Below are positions 1 through 5,998 of a stretch of 10,031 nt of DNA, one piece after another. A program made the translations under genes and the position numbers. Origin of the DNA: Parachlamydiales bacterium (lineage in GTDB: Bacteria; Chlamydiota; Chlamydiia; Chlamydiales; Simkaniaceae); contig DAOWHK010000182.1 of assembly GCA_030641465.1 (NCBI GenBank), forward strand, positions 1-10,031, in the 5' to 3' direction. Under the pieces are notes generated by a model. It had not been told where the DNA came from. It ran no database searches and saw only the letters and a program-made list of their open reading frames with translations. Within the stretch, counting starts at the first letter, position 1; the number at the start of each line of letters is the position of its first letter.

Positions 1-1
1 C

Positions 2-364
2 CTGCAGATAAATCTTATTGGACCCATAAAGATGACTGAAAAACTTCTCATTAAAATGCAGAAAAACGGGCGCATCATCAATATCAGCTCGAACTGGGGG
101 AGCTTTTCTGATCCAAACTTTGACTCTTTTCATCCCTACTACAAGATTTCTAAAGCAGCTCTCAATATGTACACAAAATTATTAGCATCAAGAAGACCAG
201 ACATCACAACCATTGCATTCGATCCCGGATGGGTCAAAACAGAGATGGGAGGAAGTGAAGCCACAAGATCGCCAAATGATGTCGCAAAAAATTTACTATG
301 GCTTGTAAACGCGCCTGCAAAGACAGGTAGCTTTTACTACAAAAAGGAACCTCGAAAGTGGTGA
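2..364 (+). CDS. Short-chain dehydrogenase/reductase (SDR), C-terminal part, 5' end outside window
   Basis: NAD(P)-dependent oxidoreductase of the SDR superfamily; the substrate cannot be told. The frame is open from base 2 and begins LQINLIGPIKMT, which matches the helix of classical SDRs carrying the conserved Asn (N-x-x-G-P). The ATG at 32 is therefore almost certainly internal, and the Rossmann GxxxGxG segment lies to the left of the window. Visible landmarks, counted from that Met, are the strand-5 INISS serines (17-20), the catalytic Y-x-x-x-K (YKISK, 37-41) and the FDPGWVKTEMGG loop (about 63-74) that closes over the cofactor. The C-terminus looks complete and ends in TGA. A second SDR gene follows 60 nt downstream in the same direction, so the two may be co-transcribed. 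The family call is safe; any specific name such as carbonyl reductase would be a guess. Confidence 0.88.
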   Translation: MQINLIGPIKMTEKLLIKMQKNGRIINISSNWGSFSDPNFDSFHPYYKISKAALNMYTKLLASRRPDITTIAFDPGWVKTEMGGSEATRSPNDVAKNLLWLVNAPAKTGSFYYKKEPRKW

Positions 365-410
365 GATATACAAAAAAAACCTTCAGATGACCATTAAATC
401 AAAACGATCA

Positions 411-418
411 GAAGGAGA
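411..418 (+). promoter_or_regulatory. Strong ribosome binding site of the second SDR gene
   Basis: GAAGGAGA lies 6 nt before the ATG at 425, close to a perfect Shine-Dalgarno sequence. It fixes the start of the downstream SDR gene and shows that its translation signals are intact although the reading frame is interrupted later. Confidence 0.75.
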
Positions 419-424
419 TCTTAA

Positions 425-1141
425 ATGAAAAAAGCACTCATCATTGGAGCCTCTTCAGGAATAGGTAGAGAACTTGCTTTGACACTCTCGAAGCATGGCT
501 ATGAAATTGGCCTAATGGCAAGACGTGTTGAATTACTGAAGGATTTGCAGCGAGAGATTTCGACCAAAACTCACATTGGTCATCTCGACATCAGTCATGC
601 ATCCGAAGCAATCGAAAAAGTGCAGGACATGGTATCGCAGATGAAGGTAATCGATCTGATGATCATTAATGCTGGAACTGGATTTCTGAATCCTAAACTC
701 GACTGGCTCGATGAACAGAAAACTCTTGATGTCAATGTCTATGGATTTTGTGCATTGGCTGGATTTGCTTTTAAGTATTTTTCGAAACAAGCGTGTGGAC
801 ATCTCGTAGGTATTTCTTCGATTGGTGCACTAAGAGGAAATCATATTGCACCCGCCTATAATGCCTCAAAAGCTTTCATGTCTAACTATTTAGAGGGATT
901 ACGTAAGAAAGCCTTTAAAGATGGGATTCCAATAATGGTTACAGATATTAAGCCTGGATTTGTCGATACAGAAATGGCAAAGGGGGAAGGGAAATTCTGG
1001 GTAGCATCACCTAGAAAGGCGGCAGAGTAAATTTATTCAGCAATCATTGCACAAAAAACACATGTGTATATCACGAAAAGGTGGCGATTGATAGGATGGC
1101 TTTTGCAATTAATGCCCGATTGGCTGTATTTCAGAACTTAA
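425..1141 (+). pseudogene. SDR family oxidoreductase interrupted by an in-frame TAA (201 + 36 codons)
   Basis: A classical NAD(P)-dependent SDR. From the ATG at 425, after a strong SD site, it shows the Rossmann motif GASSGIG (8-14), MARR (31-34, the paired arginines often seen in NADP(H)-preferring members), NAG (82-84), Asn104, Ser132, Y-x-x-x-K (Tyr145/Lys149) and PGFVDTEM (177-184). The frame stops at TAA 1028-1030, after KAAE. The same frame continues for 36 sense codons to TAA 1139-1141 and reads IYSAIIAQKTHVYITKRWRL, then a W-rich tail. This is the usual C-terminal helix and strand of such SDRs, where a KAAxQIYxAI pattern is expected. The uninterrupted product would be about 238 residues, a normal length. 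One base change (for example CAA to TAA) explains it. The protein as encoded lacks its last helix, part of the usual dimer interface, so it is probably inactive; readthrough or a sequencing error is possible. Confidence 0.8.
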
Positions 1142-1209
1142 GGCAACAAGGCAAACTATCCCTCTGCCAAAATTTGTGTCAGATTCTTTGATTTAGCTCT
1201 ATAATGCTA

Positions 1210-1364
1210 TCAATGAAAAATTTTAGTCGTTTTTGTCTTTTTCTAATTGCCCTAGCAATTCCTACTTTCGGAAATACTCTCAACATAGGAATTGGAAAAG
1301 CAGACATCACTCCCCCAATCGGAACCCCTGCAGCTGTATATTCCGACAGAAATGGAGAAGGTAT
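1210..1364 (+). repeat. Left copy of a ~155-bp direct repeat
   Basis: This copy matches 4721-4875 in the same orientation without gaps, at about 94% identity. The repeat contains the 5' coding end of the ceramidase-like gene. Similarity begins just before the start codon and stops sharply after GGTAT. The two copies bracket the AbiE operon, the tRNA fragment and the M42 peptidase gene, so recombination between them could delete about 3.5 kb. Confidence 0.85.
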
Positions 1365-1374
1365 TATTTTTTAA
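1213..1374 (+). pseudogene. Truncated 5' copy of the ceramidase-like gene (53 codons)
   Basis: This ORF encodes the signal peptide and first ~50 residues of the ceramidase-like protein found complete at 4724, then ends three codons after the similarity stops. Bases 1213-1364 align without gaps to 4724-4875 with 9 differences in 152. Besides the start codon, five differences are silent and three alter two codons (Ser to Ala, Gly to Val). The copy starts with ATG where the intact gene uses TTG. No SD site precedes it, and the upstream sequence does not match that of the intact gene, so the promoter was not duplicated. The fragment retains IGIGKADITPP but none of the metal-binding histidines. 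It is best read as a remnant of duplication or recombination and not as a working small secreted protein, although a 53-residue product cannot be excluded. Confidence 0.85.
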
Positions 1375-1440
1375 CCAGGGGTCTATGTTTAACAAAAAGG
1401 GTCAGTATAAAGTGATTTTTAAGAGAATTCAATGATTTGC

Positions 1441-2301
1441 TTATTTTTCAAACAAGTCTGTTGTACCACAGGAGATTTCTCGCACAACAACTTCAAAATG
1501 GACTTGTTCTTTCCCCATGGCGGACAGGAAATTACTCCAGCGCTGTTGGGTCAATTTAGTATCGTAAAATGTTGGGGTGAAAGCTATTGGATATTTAAGA
1601 GGGGTACTTCGATTTGCAAATACTTTCATGACAGCAGCTTTTAGTTTATCTTGTTTTATTTTATGTTGCCTCAGGATCGTCCATAAATCGTAAAAATCCT
1701 TCATTCTTGTATTGACCAGACCAAGTTTCACAATAGATTCAAGTTTTTCTGCTATAACCGTTTCCAAAGTATAACCCAGTAAAGCTGGCATTGGCATTTT
1801 CAAAAGTGTTGGATATTGGATTTTTTGCGGATTAGGGAAAATAATATCATTAAACCCGATGTCAATGAGAAGGGGCATTTTGGTTGTGAATAATTTTGTA
1901 GAAAAACTACTGCTTATACCGTTGTAGTTCCCAGCAGTTTGTGTTTTACGAATGATGAGCTTCTCTGTGTCGAAGGTTATTGCGTCCTCCTTACAGGTAA
2001 TAGCAGAAACTTCTGTAATGATTCGTTGTAAATTCTCAACCTGATTAGATGTTTTAGCAAGTAAATCAATATCCATTGTGGAGCGATGATCCATAGAATC
2101 CCAAACTTTTAACATCAGCCCCCCTTTAAGAAAAAACTTCTCAGCGTATGGGCTAATACTTAGGCGGTATAAAAATCGCTCCATGGCGTAATAACGAAGT
2201 ATTTCATCAAAGGGTCTATTTCTTTCTGTAGCTAGATTTTTTAATCGCTGACGTACCGATTCGCTAAGGTTCTTTTTTTGTTTTTCAATTGTTTTATCCA
2301 C
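1441..2301 (-). CDS. abiEii: AbiEii-family nucleotidyltransferase toxin (DUF1814)
   Basis: Toxin half of an AbiE-type (type IV) toxin-antitoxin and phage-abortive-infection system. Family members are DNA polymerase beta-fold nucleotidyltransferases that arrest growth; related MenT toxins modify tRNA. Visible motifs are LKGGLMLKVW (58-67), then HRSTMDIDLL (72-81) with the metal-binding Asp77 and Asp79, a third acidic strand LLIDIGF (144-150, Asp147), and the family C-terminal motif AEKL...NTRMKDFYDLW (185-207) with Lys186, Arg199, Lys201, Asp202 and Asp205. At 286 residues it is of normal length and appears intact. It starts with GTG at 2301, 8 nt inside the antitoxin gene, with GGAG (2312-2315 on the other strand) 10 nt before it; no ATG fits nearby. 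The overlap implies translational coupling, so the toxin is made only with its antitoxin. The role in phage defence is inferred from the family. Confidence 0.9.
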   Translation of the reverse strand: MDKTIEKQKKNLSESVRQRLKNLATERNRPFDEILRYYAMERFLYRLSISPYAEKFFLKGGLMLKVWDSMDHRSTMDIDLLAKTSNQVENLQRIITEVSAITCKEDAITFDTEKLIIRKTQTAGNYNGISSSFSTKLFTTKMPLLIDIGFNDIIFPNPQKIQYPTLLKMPMPALLGYTLETVIAEKLESIVKLGLVNTRMKDFYDLWTILRQHKIKQDKLKAAVMKVFANRSTPLKYPIAFTPTFYDTKLTQQRWSNFLSAMGKEQVHFEVVVREISCGTTDLFEK

Positions 2302-2908
2302 TGACGATTGTCTCCATAATCGGTTTTAAAATTTTTTCAACACGAAATAATTTAGCATATCTGAAAAGTTTATCTAGGTTTGTTTTTTTGCTATGCCAGT
2401 ACATCTTCAAGGCTTCTAGGACGACGTCCATGCCGATTTTATTGCGGAATTTAACACAGTCGACAAGAGTTTTTTCTACATCAAAAATTTTATACGTACA
2501 TCCATCGATCATGTGTTCTTGAACGCCTGTAGTTAGTAATTTTTCAGTGTACCAAAAATAACGCATCGGAGGGTAAGAGATCGTTGGCTTGTGTGCATTA
2601 CTTGGTAGGGCAACGTAGACAAAGTGAGGAATTTGGGTTGTGATTTCATGAAAAGCAAGAGCAGAAATAAGACAGATAATACCGTTTGGAATTTTTTTAG
2701 CGACGGGAATAAAGTCTGGTAGGGAGGGGTCCGGCATTTCAACTAATCGATACAAGCCCCTACTGACAATTTCTAAATCTCCCCTGTCACGAAGGGCGTA
2801 AAGCTCTCGACGATGAATACCAAGAGCAATAGCTTCCGACATGGTAAGAAAACCACCAGCTTTTCGGAAGGCAATAAGTGCTAATTCAAGCTTTGATTTT
2901 TTCTTCAC
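2294..2908 (-). CDS. abiEi: AbiEi-family antitoxin / transcriptional autorepressor
   Basis: Antitoxin partner of the AbiEii gene downstream. AbiEi proteins have an N-terminal winged helix-turn-helix that binds inverted repeats in their own promoter and a C-terminal domain that neutralises the toxin without stable binding. Here residues 12-55 give the winged-HTH pattern (FRKAGGFLTMSEAIALGI, then RRELYALRDRGDLEIVSRGLYRL). The following part has the family segment IPNGIICLISALAFHEITTQ (73-92) and FDVEKTLVDCVKFRNKIG (142-159). The length of 204 residues is typical of the short AbiEi type. Start is GTG at 2908; the only SD-like sequence is a weak AGG 8 nt upstream, and the start lies at the edge of an inverted repeat that may be the operator. 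It precedes and overlaps the toxin by 8 nt, the standard antitoxin-first order. Confidence 0.9.
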   Translation of the reverse strand: MKKKSKLELALIAFRKAGGFLTMSEAIALGIHRRELYALRDRGDLEIVSRGLYRLVEMPDPSLPDFIPVAKKIPNGIICLISALAFHEITTQIPHFVYVALPSNAHKPTISYPPMRYFWYTEKLLTTGVQEHMIDGCTYKIFDVEKTLVDCVKFRNKIGMDVVLEALKMYWHSKKTNLDKLFRYAKLFRVEKILKPIMETIVSG

Positions 2909-2954
2909 GGTACAAACCTGCGGACTATTTTATCTATATCCGTAATATTGTACC
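2909..2954. promoter_or_regulatory. Inverted repeat over the abiE promoter and start, candidate AbiEi operator
   Basis: GGTACAA (2909-2915) and its exact reverse complement TTGTACC (2948-2954) are separated by 32 bp. One arm overlaps the -10 box and the other directly abuts the antitoxin start codon. AbiEi proteins are known to bind inverted repeats in their own promoters and repress cooperatively, so this pair is a plausible operator. A 7-bp match alone could arise by chance, so the case rests mainly on its position. Confidence 0.4.
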
Positions 2955-2973
2955 AAAATAAAAGAGTTGTCAA
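2947..2973 (-). promoter_or_regulatory. Probable abiE operon promoter
   Basis: Read on the - strand, a perfect -35 box TTGACA (2973-2968) is followed after 15 bp by TACAAT (2952-2947), a 5/6 match to the -10 consensus. The spacer is 2 bp shorter than ideal, which would suit a weak or tightly regulated promoter. It lies about 40 bp before the antitoxin GTG, and the -10 box overlaps one arm of the inverted repeat described separately. Confidence 0.55.
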
Positions 2974-2984
2974 GAAAAATTAAT

Positions 2985-3002
2985 CGGTGCAAAAACGGTG
3001 CA
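2985..3002. repeat. Short direct repeat CGGTGCA x2, one helical turn apart
   Basis: CGGTGCA occurs at 2985-2991 and again at 2996-3002, with an 11-bp period. It lies just upstream of the putative -35 box of the abiE promoter and about 60 bp from the tRNA fragment. The spacing of one DNA turn is what a protein binding one face of the helix would use (a regulator or a recombinase arm site), but two 7-mers are thin evidence. Confidence 0.25.
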
Positions 3003-3064
3003 CAGTTACACCTATCTAACCAACTATAATCAATAAAATCCGGTAGACATTCCCCTTTATCTCC

Positions 3065-3106
3065 CTCATAATTCGTTGGTCGTAGGTTCAAGTCCTACTT
3101 GCCCCA
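3065..3106 (+). other. 3' half of a CAT-anticodon tRNA, probable integration (att) scar
   Basis: The 42 bases read as a canonical tRNA from position 32 to 73. They show an anticodon loop CTCATAA (3065-3071, anticodon CAT), a 3' anticodon strand TTCGT, a 5-nt variable loop TGGTC, a T-arm GTAGG/CCTAC closing the 7-nt loop TTCAAGT (3082-3098), a 3' acceptor strand TTGCCCC and the discriminator A at 3106. The upstream bases do not pair with TTCGT and there is no GGGGCAA 5' acceptor strand anywhere near, so it cannot fold into a whole tRNA. Tyrosine integrases of phages and islands commonly recombine within tRNA anticodon or T-loops and leave exactly such a 3' fragment at the distal end of the insert. 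Elongator Met is most likely; Ile-CAT is possible. No integrase gene is visible in the window. Confidence 0.75.
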
Positions 3107-3482
3107 TTTTCTACTTTCTTTTGGACATAGCTGGATCTGCTACAGCCCGAGTGTAATAAAAAAACGAAACTGTTTCTTTCAACACAGAAGTTGCCCTGTC
3201 ATTGTTTTTCAAATGGAAAATGAAGTTCAAAAGTCTCACAGACATTTATACACAAACCGATTCAACCTTTGGATTTTTTCCTGTGTCAGACAACCAATTT
3301 TCAGACTATCTTGCATCGCCCCTATCCACAAATAGGAGCTGCTTCAGAGAGTCTGAACCTTGACTCCTGACTTTGGCAAAAACCCAAGTCTTGAATCGGT
3401 ATGTGTATATTGTCGATTTAGAAGCTCAGAAAAATAATCATCGAGTATTTATTTGGTGATGAAAACATCTATCTAAAAAAAT
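3107..3482. other. Gene-poor stretch between tRNA fragment and M42 peptidase gene
   Basis: I see no credible gene here. The only ORF of note (3099-3335, + strand) starts inside the tRNA fragment, has no SD site and reads as unstructured, Cys/His/Phe-rich sequence. Small features are a hairpin TTCAGA-GAG-TCTGAA (3343-3357) and a second imperfect hairpin with GACTT/AAGTC ends (3369-3390), neither followed by a T-run. There are two DnaA-box-like 9-mers, TTATACACA (3246-3254) and CTATCCACA (3322-3330). An AT-rich inverted repeat TCTAAA/TTTAGA (3472-3487) covers the stop codon of the peptidase gene and could be a weak terminator for it. The stretch may be decayed sequence flanking the integration scar. 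Confidence 0.4.
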
Positions 3483-4562
3483 TTAGAAAAGCGGCATTGA
3501 AAGATAAGAGAAAAGGAGATTTACACAATTATTAAGGCTATCTTCATGAGCAATTTCATATCCATGAGTATTTTCAACAGGAAAACATATTAAAGCCGCT
3601 TTCGCACTCTGACCACTTTTCATAGCAATGGAAGCATCAGATGCATATGTCTCAAAAACAGCATACTGAGGATTCATTTTCAACTTTTGCCCGAGCTTCA
3701 CTAGATAATCACAAATAGCTTTATCATAAGTAGAAACGGCATCTTGATAAACAATAATGGGGTCAGAACTTAACACCGTTTGATACTCTTTAGCTACAGG
3801 TCCAACATCTAATGCAATAGAAATGTCTCCTGGCAGAGTACGAGATGCATAGCACGCTCCAGAAGCCCCTATCTCTTCAAAACAAGTCGCTACAAAATAA
3901 ATATCACTTTCAAAATGTGTTTTTTGATTTTTTGCTTTTTTAAGGGTTTCTATTAATATAGCAATAGCTGCTCGATTATCTAAAAAATATCCAGAAATAC
4001 AATCCTGAAATTGGTGTAAGACTCGTCTAGATTTTGAAATAACAACTCTTGTTCCAGGATGAACTCCACATTGAGCCAATTCTTTCGGAGTTTTCCTGGT
4101 TGTTATATAAACATTGTCCCAAAAAGGGGCCTGCCCTTCACCTCGGAATTCTTTGGGCATTATTTTGTTAGTGTGAGGAGATTCTTTCGTTGTGTGCATA
4201 GACCCAAAAGAAAGCACGCCAGAAAAGCATTCATTATCTCCCATAATATCTACAACTCCTTGCCCAAATGATGCAGGATATGAGCCTCCCAATGGATTAA
4301 CTCTAAGAGAACCATCCTCGTTAACTCTCTTTACAATCATTGCTATTTCATCCATGTGGACCATTACGCGAATTGCAGAAGCCTCTTTATTTTTCCCATT
4401 GATTTTACCAATAAGATTCCCAGCAGGATCAACCCACATTTCATCAACTAAAGAATTAATTTCCTTTTTACAGAGAGCTCTTACTTCATCTTCTTGTCCC
4501 GGGGGGCCATAAGCAAAAAGTAAAGACTTAAGAAGTTGAAAGTTGAAGCTTTTTTCTTTCAT
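3483..4562 (-). CDS. M42-family metallo-aminopeptidase (FrvX / glutamyl aminopeptidase-like)
   Basis: A cytosolic di-metal aminopeptidase of the M42 (TET-like) family; such enzymes form large hollow complexes that trim peptides left by proteases. The family's ligands can be placed by eye: VHMDEIA (68-74; His69, with Asp71 supporting), GYFLDNRAA (191-199; bridging Asp195), CFEEIGASGA (227-236; catalytic Glu229 and ligand Glu230), ALDVGPV (250-256; Asp252) and the C-terminal His in PVENTHGYE (328-336; His333). The length of 359 residues is normal for the family. There is no signal peptide, and the ATG start at 4562 gives the usual N-terminus (LLKSLLFAYGPPGQEDEVR, 10-28). The SD site is poor. 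The gene stands alone and diverges from the ceramidase-like operon. The C-terminal motif lacks the common RYIH form, so substrate preference may differ. Confidence 0.88.
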   Translation of the reverse strand: MKEKSFNFQLLKSLLFAYGPPGQEDEVRALCKKEINSLVDEMWVDPAGNLIGKINGKNKEASAIRVMVHMDEIAMIVKRVNEDGSLRVNPLGGSYPASFGQGVVDIMGDNECFSGVLSFGSMHTTKESPHTNKIMPKEFRGEGQAPFWDNVYITTRKTPKELAQCGVHPGTRVVISKSRRVLHQFQDCISGYFLDNRAAIAILIETLKKAKNQKTHFESDIYFVATCFEEIGASGACYASRTLPGDISIALDVGPVAKEYQTVLSSDPIIVYQDAVSTYDKAICDYLVKLGQKLKMNPQYAVFETYASDASIAMKSGQSAKAALICFPVENTHGYEIAHEDSLNNCVNLLFSYLSMPLF

Positions 4563-4585
4563 TATCTACCAATTAATTTTATCTT

Positions 4586-4597
4586 CAGGGTACCCTG
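4586..4597. promoter_or_regulatory. 12-bp perfect palindrome upstream of the M42 gene, candidate operator
   Basis: CAGGGTACCCTG is perfectly self-complementary. It lies 23 bp before the M42 peptidase ATG, within the 161-bp region between divergent genes. Its position suits a regulator of the peptidase gene better than of the ceramidase-like gene, whose promoter is about 65 bp away. No matching second site was seen. Confidence 0.35.
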
Positions 4598-4660
4598 TTT
4601 TAGTAGAATCTTTCAACCAGAAATCACTCAATCAAAACCCTATCCTATAGATTAATCTCC

Positions 4661-4689
4661 TTGCATTCCTAAAAATCTCCGAATATAAT
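4661..4689 (+). promoter_or_regulatory. Probable promoter of the ceramidase-like / HIT operon
   Basis: A perfect -10 box TATAAT (4684-4689) lies 17 bp downstream of TTGCAT (4661-4666), a partial -35 match. Transcription would start near 4696 and leave a short leader of about 28 nt before the SD site and TTG start. The truncated copy of this gene at 1213 does not carry this promoter sequence. Confidence 0.55.
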
Positions 4690-4712
4690 TTTTGGTATTG
4701 ATATTTTTGCTT

Positions 4713-4717
4713 GGAGG
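4713..4717 (+). promoter_or_regulatory. Ribosome binding site that fixes a TTG start
   Basis: GGAGG sits 6 nt before TTG 4724-4726. The next in-frame ATG would remove the signal peptide. The truncated copy at 1213 has ATG at the matching position, which independently supports the TTG as the true start. Confidence 0.75.
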
Positions 4718-4720
4718 TTT

Positions 4721-4875
4721 TCATTGAAAAATTTTAGTCGATTTTGTCTTTTTCTAATTGCCCTAGCAATTCCTACTTTCGGAAATACTCTCAACATTGG
4801 AATTGGAAAGGCGGACATCACTCCCCCAATCGGAACCCCTTCCGCTGGATATTCCGACAGAAATGGGGAAGGTAT
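4721..4875 (+). repeat. Right copy of the ~155-bp direct repeat
   Basis: This is the partner of 1210-1364, located at the 5' end of the intact ceramidase-like gene. It is the complete, presumably parental copy, because similarity continues here into a full-length coding sequence while the left copy breaks off. Confidence 0.85.
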
Positions 4876-5998
4876 GGAAGATATCCATGACCCACTTTTT
4901 GCTATCGCCCTTTTTCTTGATAATGGAGATAAAAAAATTGTTTTTTGCAGCGTTGATCATTTAGGATTCACCTTTGACATGATACAGGAAGTCATCAAAA
5001 AAGTGCATTCTGAACCTGATCTTTCAGACTGTGATGTTTATATAGGTTCTTCTCATACTCATTCAGGAGGAGGAGCTTATCTAAATATCCCCGTTCTAGG
5101 AAAAAGCCTTGCAGGAACATATAGTCCCGAAATCACAAACTTTACTATTCAAAAAACAACTGAGGCCATAATTGAAGCAAGCAAAAATCCCATTCAGGGT
5201 CAAATTGGAATTGGCTATGGATATGCAAAAGGTTTAAGTACCTATCGAGGTCTTTTTCCAAAAGACGTTACTCCTTTATCTGATGTTGCAGTTATTAAAA
5301 TCACTAAGCTCGACGGATCCCCTTTTGCAGTTCTATTTAATTATCCTGTTCATCCCACGATTTTAAAAAGTCAAAACCGTCAATTTTCCGCTGATTTTGT
5401 TGGATATGCAAGAAAGCATATTAAATCCCTTCTTGGAAAGGACATACAGCCCATATATTTTAACGGGGCTCAAGGAGATATCATTCCAGCCGTTCTAGTT
5501 CCTAACGAAGATAGTTATAGCTCCGTACGAATATTTGGAAAATCGCTTGCTGAGTCAGTACAAAAGATTTGGGATAACACAAAAACAGAAGAATCTTTGC
5601 ATATAGTAACTCAAAAGAATTCCTATGCATTTCAACCTCAAGCTACACCTTTTGGTCTCCTACTGCCCCTAGAAAGTTACACAAGTGAAATGAGCGTTAT
5701 TGTCTTAAATCATTTACATGCTTTTATCACAATCCCAGGAGAGTTAAGCTGTATTTACGATCAGAATTTAAAAAACTTTGGGAGTAATCTTGGTTTTTCC
5801 CATGTCTCTATCTTTGGACTTACAAATGATGCTCATGGATATATTATCCTTCCTAAATCCTGGAGAAATAAAACAATGGAGTCTGGACTTTCATTTGGAG
5901 GTGAATATTACGGCACGCAAATGGAAACAAGAGCCAAAGCTCTTTTAGAGGATAACGTCCCATACCGAAGATTAGATATGGAAGCTGCCAATGAATAA
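4724..5998 (+). CDS. Secreted neutral/alkaline ceramidase-family hydrolase, N-terminal domain only
   Basis: Belongs to the neutral/alkaline non-lysosomal ceramidase family, zinc amidases that split ceramide into sphingosine and fatty acid. Residues 1-21 form a Sec signal peptide (Lys/Arg, then FCLFLIALAIP, likely cut after TFG), so it acts outside the cytoplasm. The mature part opens with IGIGKADITPPIGTPSAGY (25-43). It shows IGSSHTHSGGG (107-117; zinc ligand and active-site His111/His113), FNYPVHPT (205-212; His210), TIPGELS (336-342; Glu340) and TNDAHGYI (367-374; Tyr373), matching the His, His, Glu, Tyr zinc set. The nucleophilic Ser of true ceramidases, in GDxSPN, aligns with Ile254 in NGAQGDIIPA. 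At 424 residues it lacks the C-terminal domain of the 650-800-residue enzymes. It overlaps the HIT gene by 8 nt. Family membership is firm; ceramide as substrate is uncertain. Confidence 0.85.
   Translation: MKNFSRFCLFLIALAIPTFGNTLNIGIGKADITPPIGTPSAGYSDRNGEGMEDIHDPLFAIALFLDNGDKKIVFCSVDHLGFTFDMIQEVIKKVHSEPDLSDCDVYIGSSHTHSGGGAYLNIPVLGKSLAGTYSPEITNFTIQKTTEAIIEASKNPIQGQIGIGYGYAKGLSTYRGLFPKDVTPLSDVAVIKITKLDGSPFAVLFNYPVHPTILKSQNRQFSADFVGYARKHIKSLLGKDIQPIYFNGAQGDIIPAVLVPNEDSYSSVRIFGKSLAESVQKIWDNTKTEESLHIVTQKNSYAFQPQATPFGLLLPLESYTSEMSVIVLNHLHAFITIPGELSCIYDQNLKNFGSNLGFSHVSIFGLTNDAHGYIILPKSWRNKTMESGLSFGGEYYGTQMETRAKALLEDNVPYRRLDMEAANE

Noticed and set aside
1233..1415. 60-residue ORF overlapping the ceramidase fragment in another frame
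   Set aside because: The matching frame to the intact ceramidase-like gene starts at 1213; this other frame has no homology or SD site.
1375..1440. Second att site or tRNA-like repeat at the left of the AbiE operon
   Set aside because: I compared it with the 3065-3106 fragment by eye and found no shared core, so the left end of the proposed element is not here.
3010..3032. Reverse-strand D-arm-like sequence (AGTTGGTTAGA) as the missing 5' half of the tRNA
   Set aside because: It lies on the opposite strand to the 3' half, lacks an acceptor strand matching TTGCCCC and shows no pairing D-stem; it is probably coincidence.
3246..3330. Two DnaA-box-like 9-mers (TTATACACA and CTATCCACA) as a replication origin
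   Set aside because: There are only two sites 76 bp apart, one imperfect, with no cluster, no AT-rich unwinding region pattern and no dnaA, dnaN or rep gene nearby; chance is sufficient.
3099..3335. 78-residue ORF on the + strand as a small gene
   Set aside because: It starts inside the tRNA 3' fragment, has no SD site and its composition is not protein-like.
4192..4512. 106-residue + strand ORF opposite the M42 peptidase gene
   Set aside because: It is a shadow of a clearly coding - strand gene with all catalytic motifs; there is no start signal and no recognisable features.
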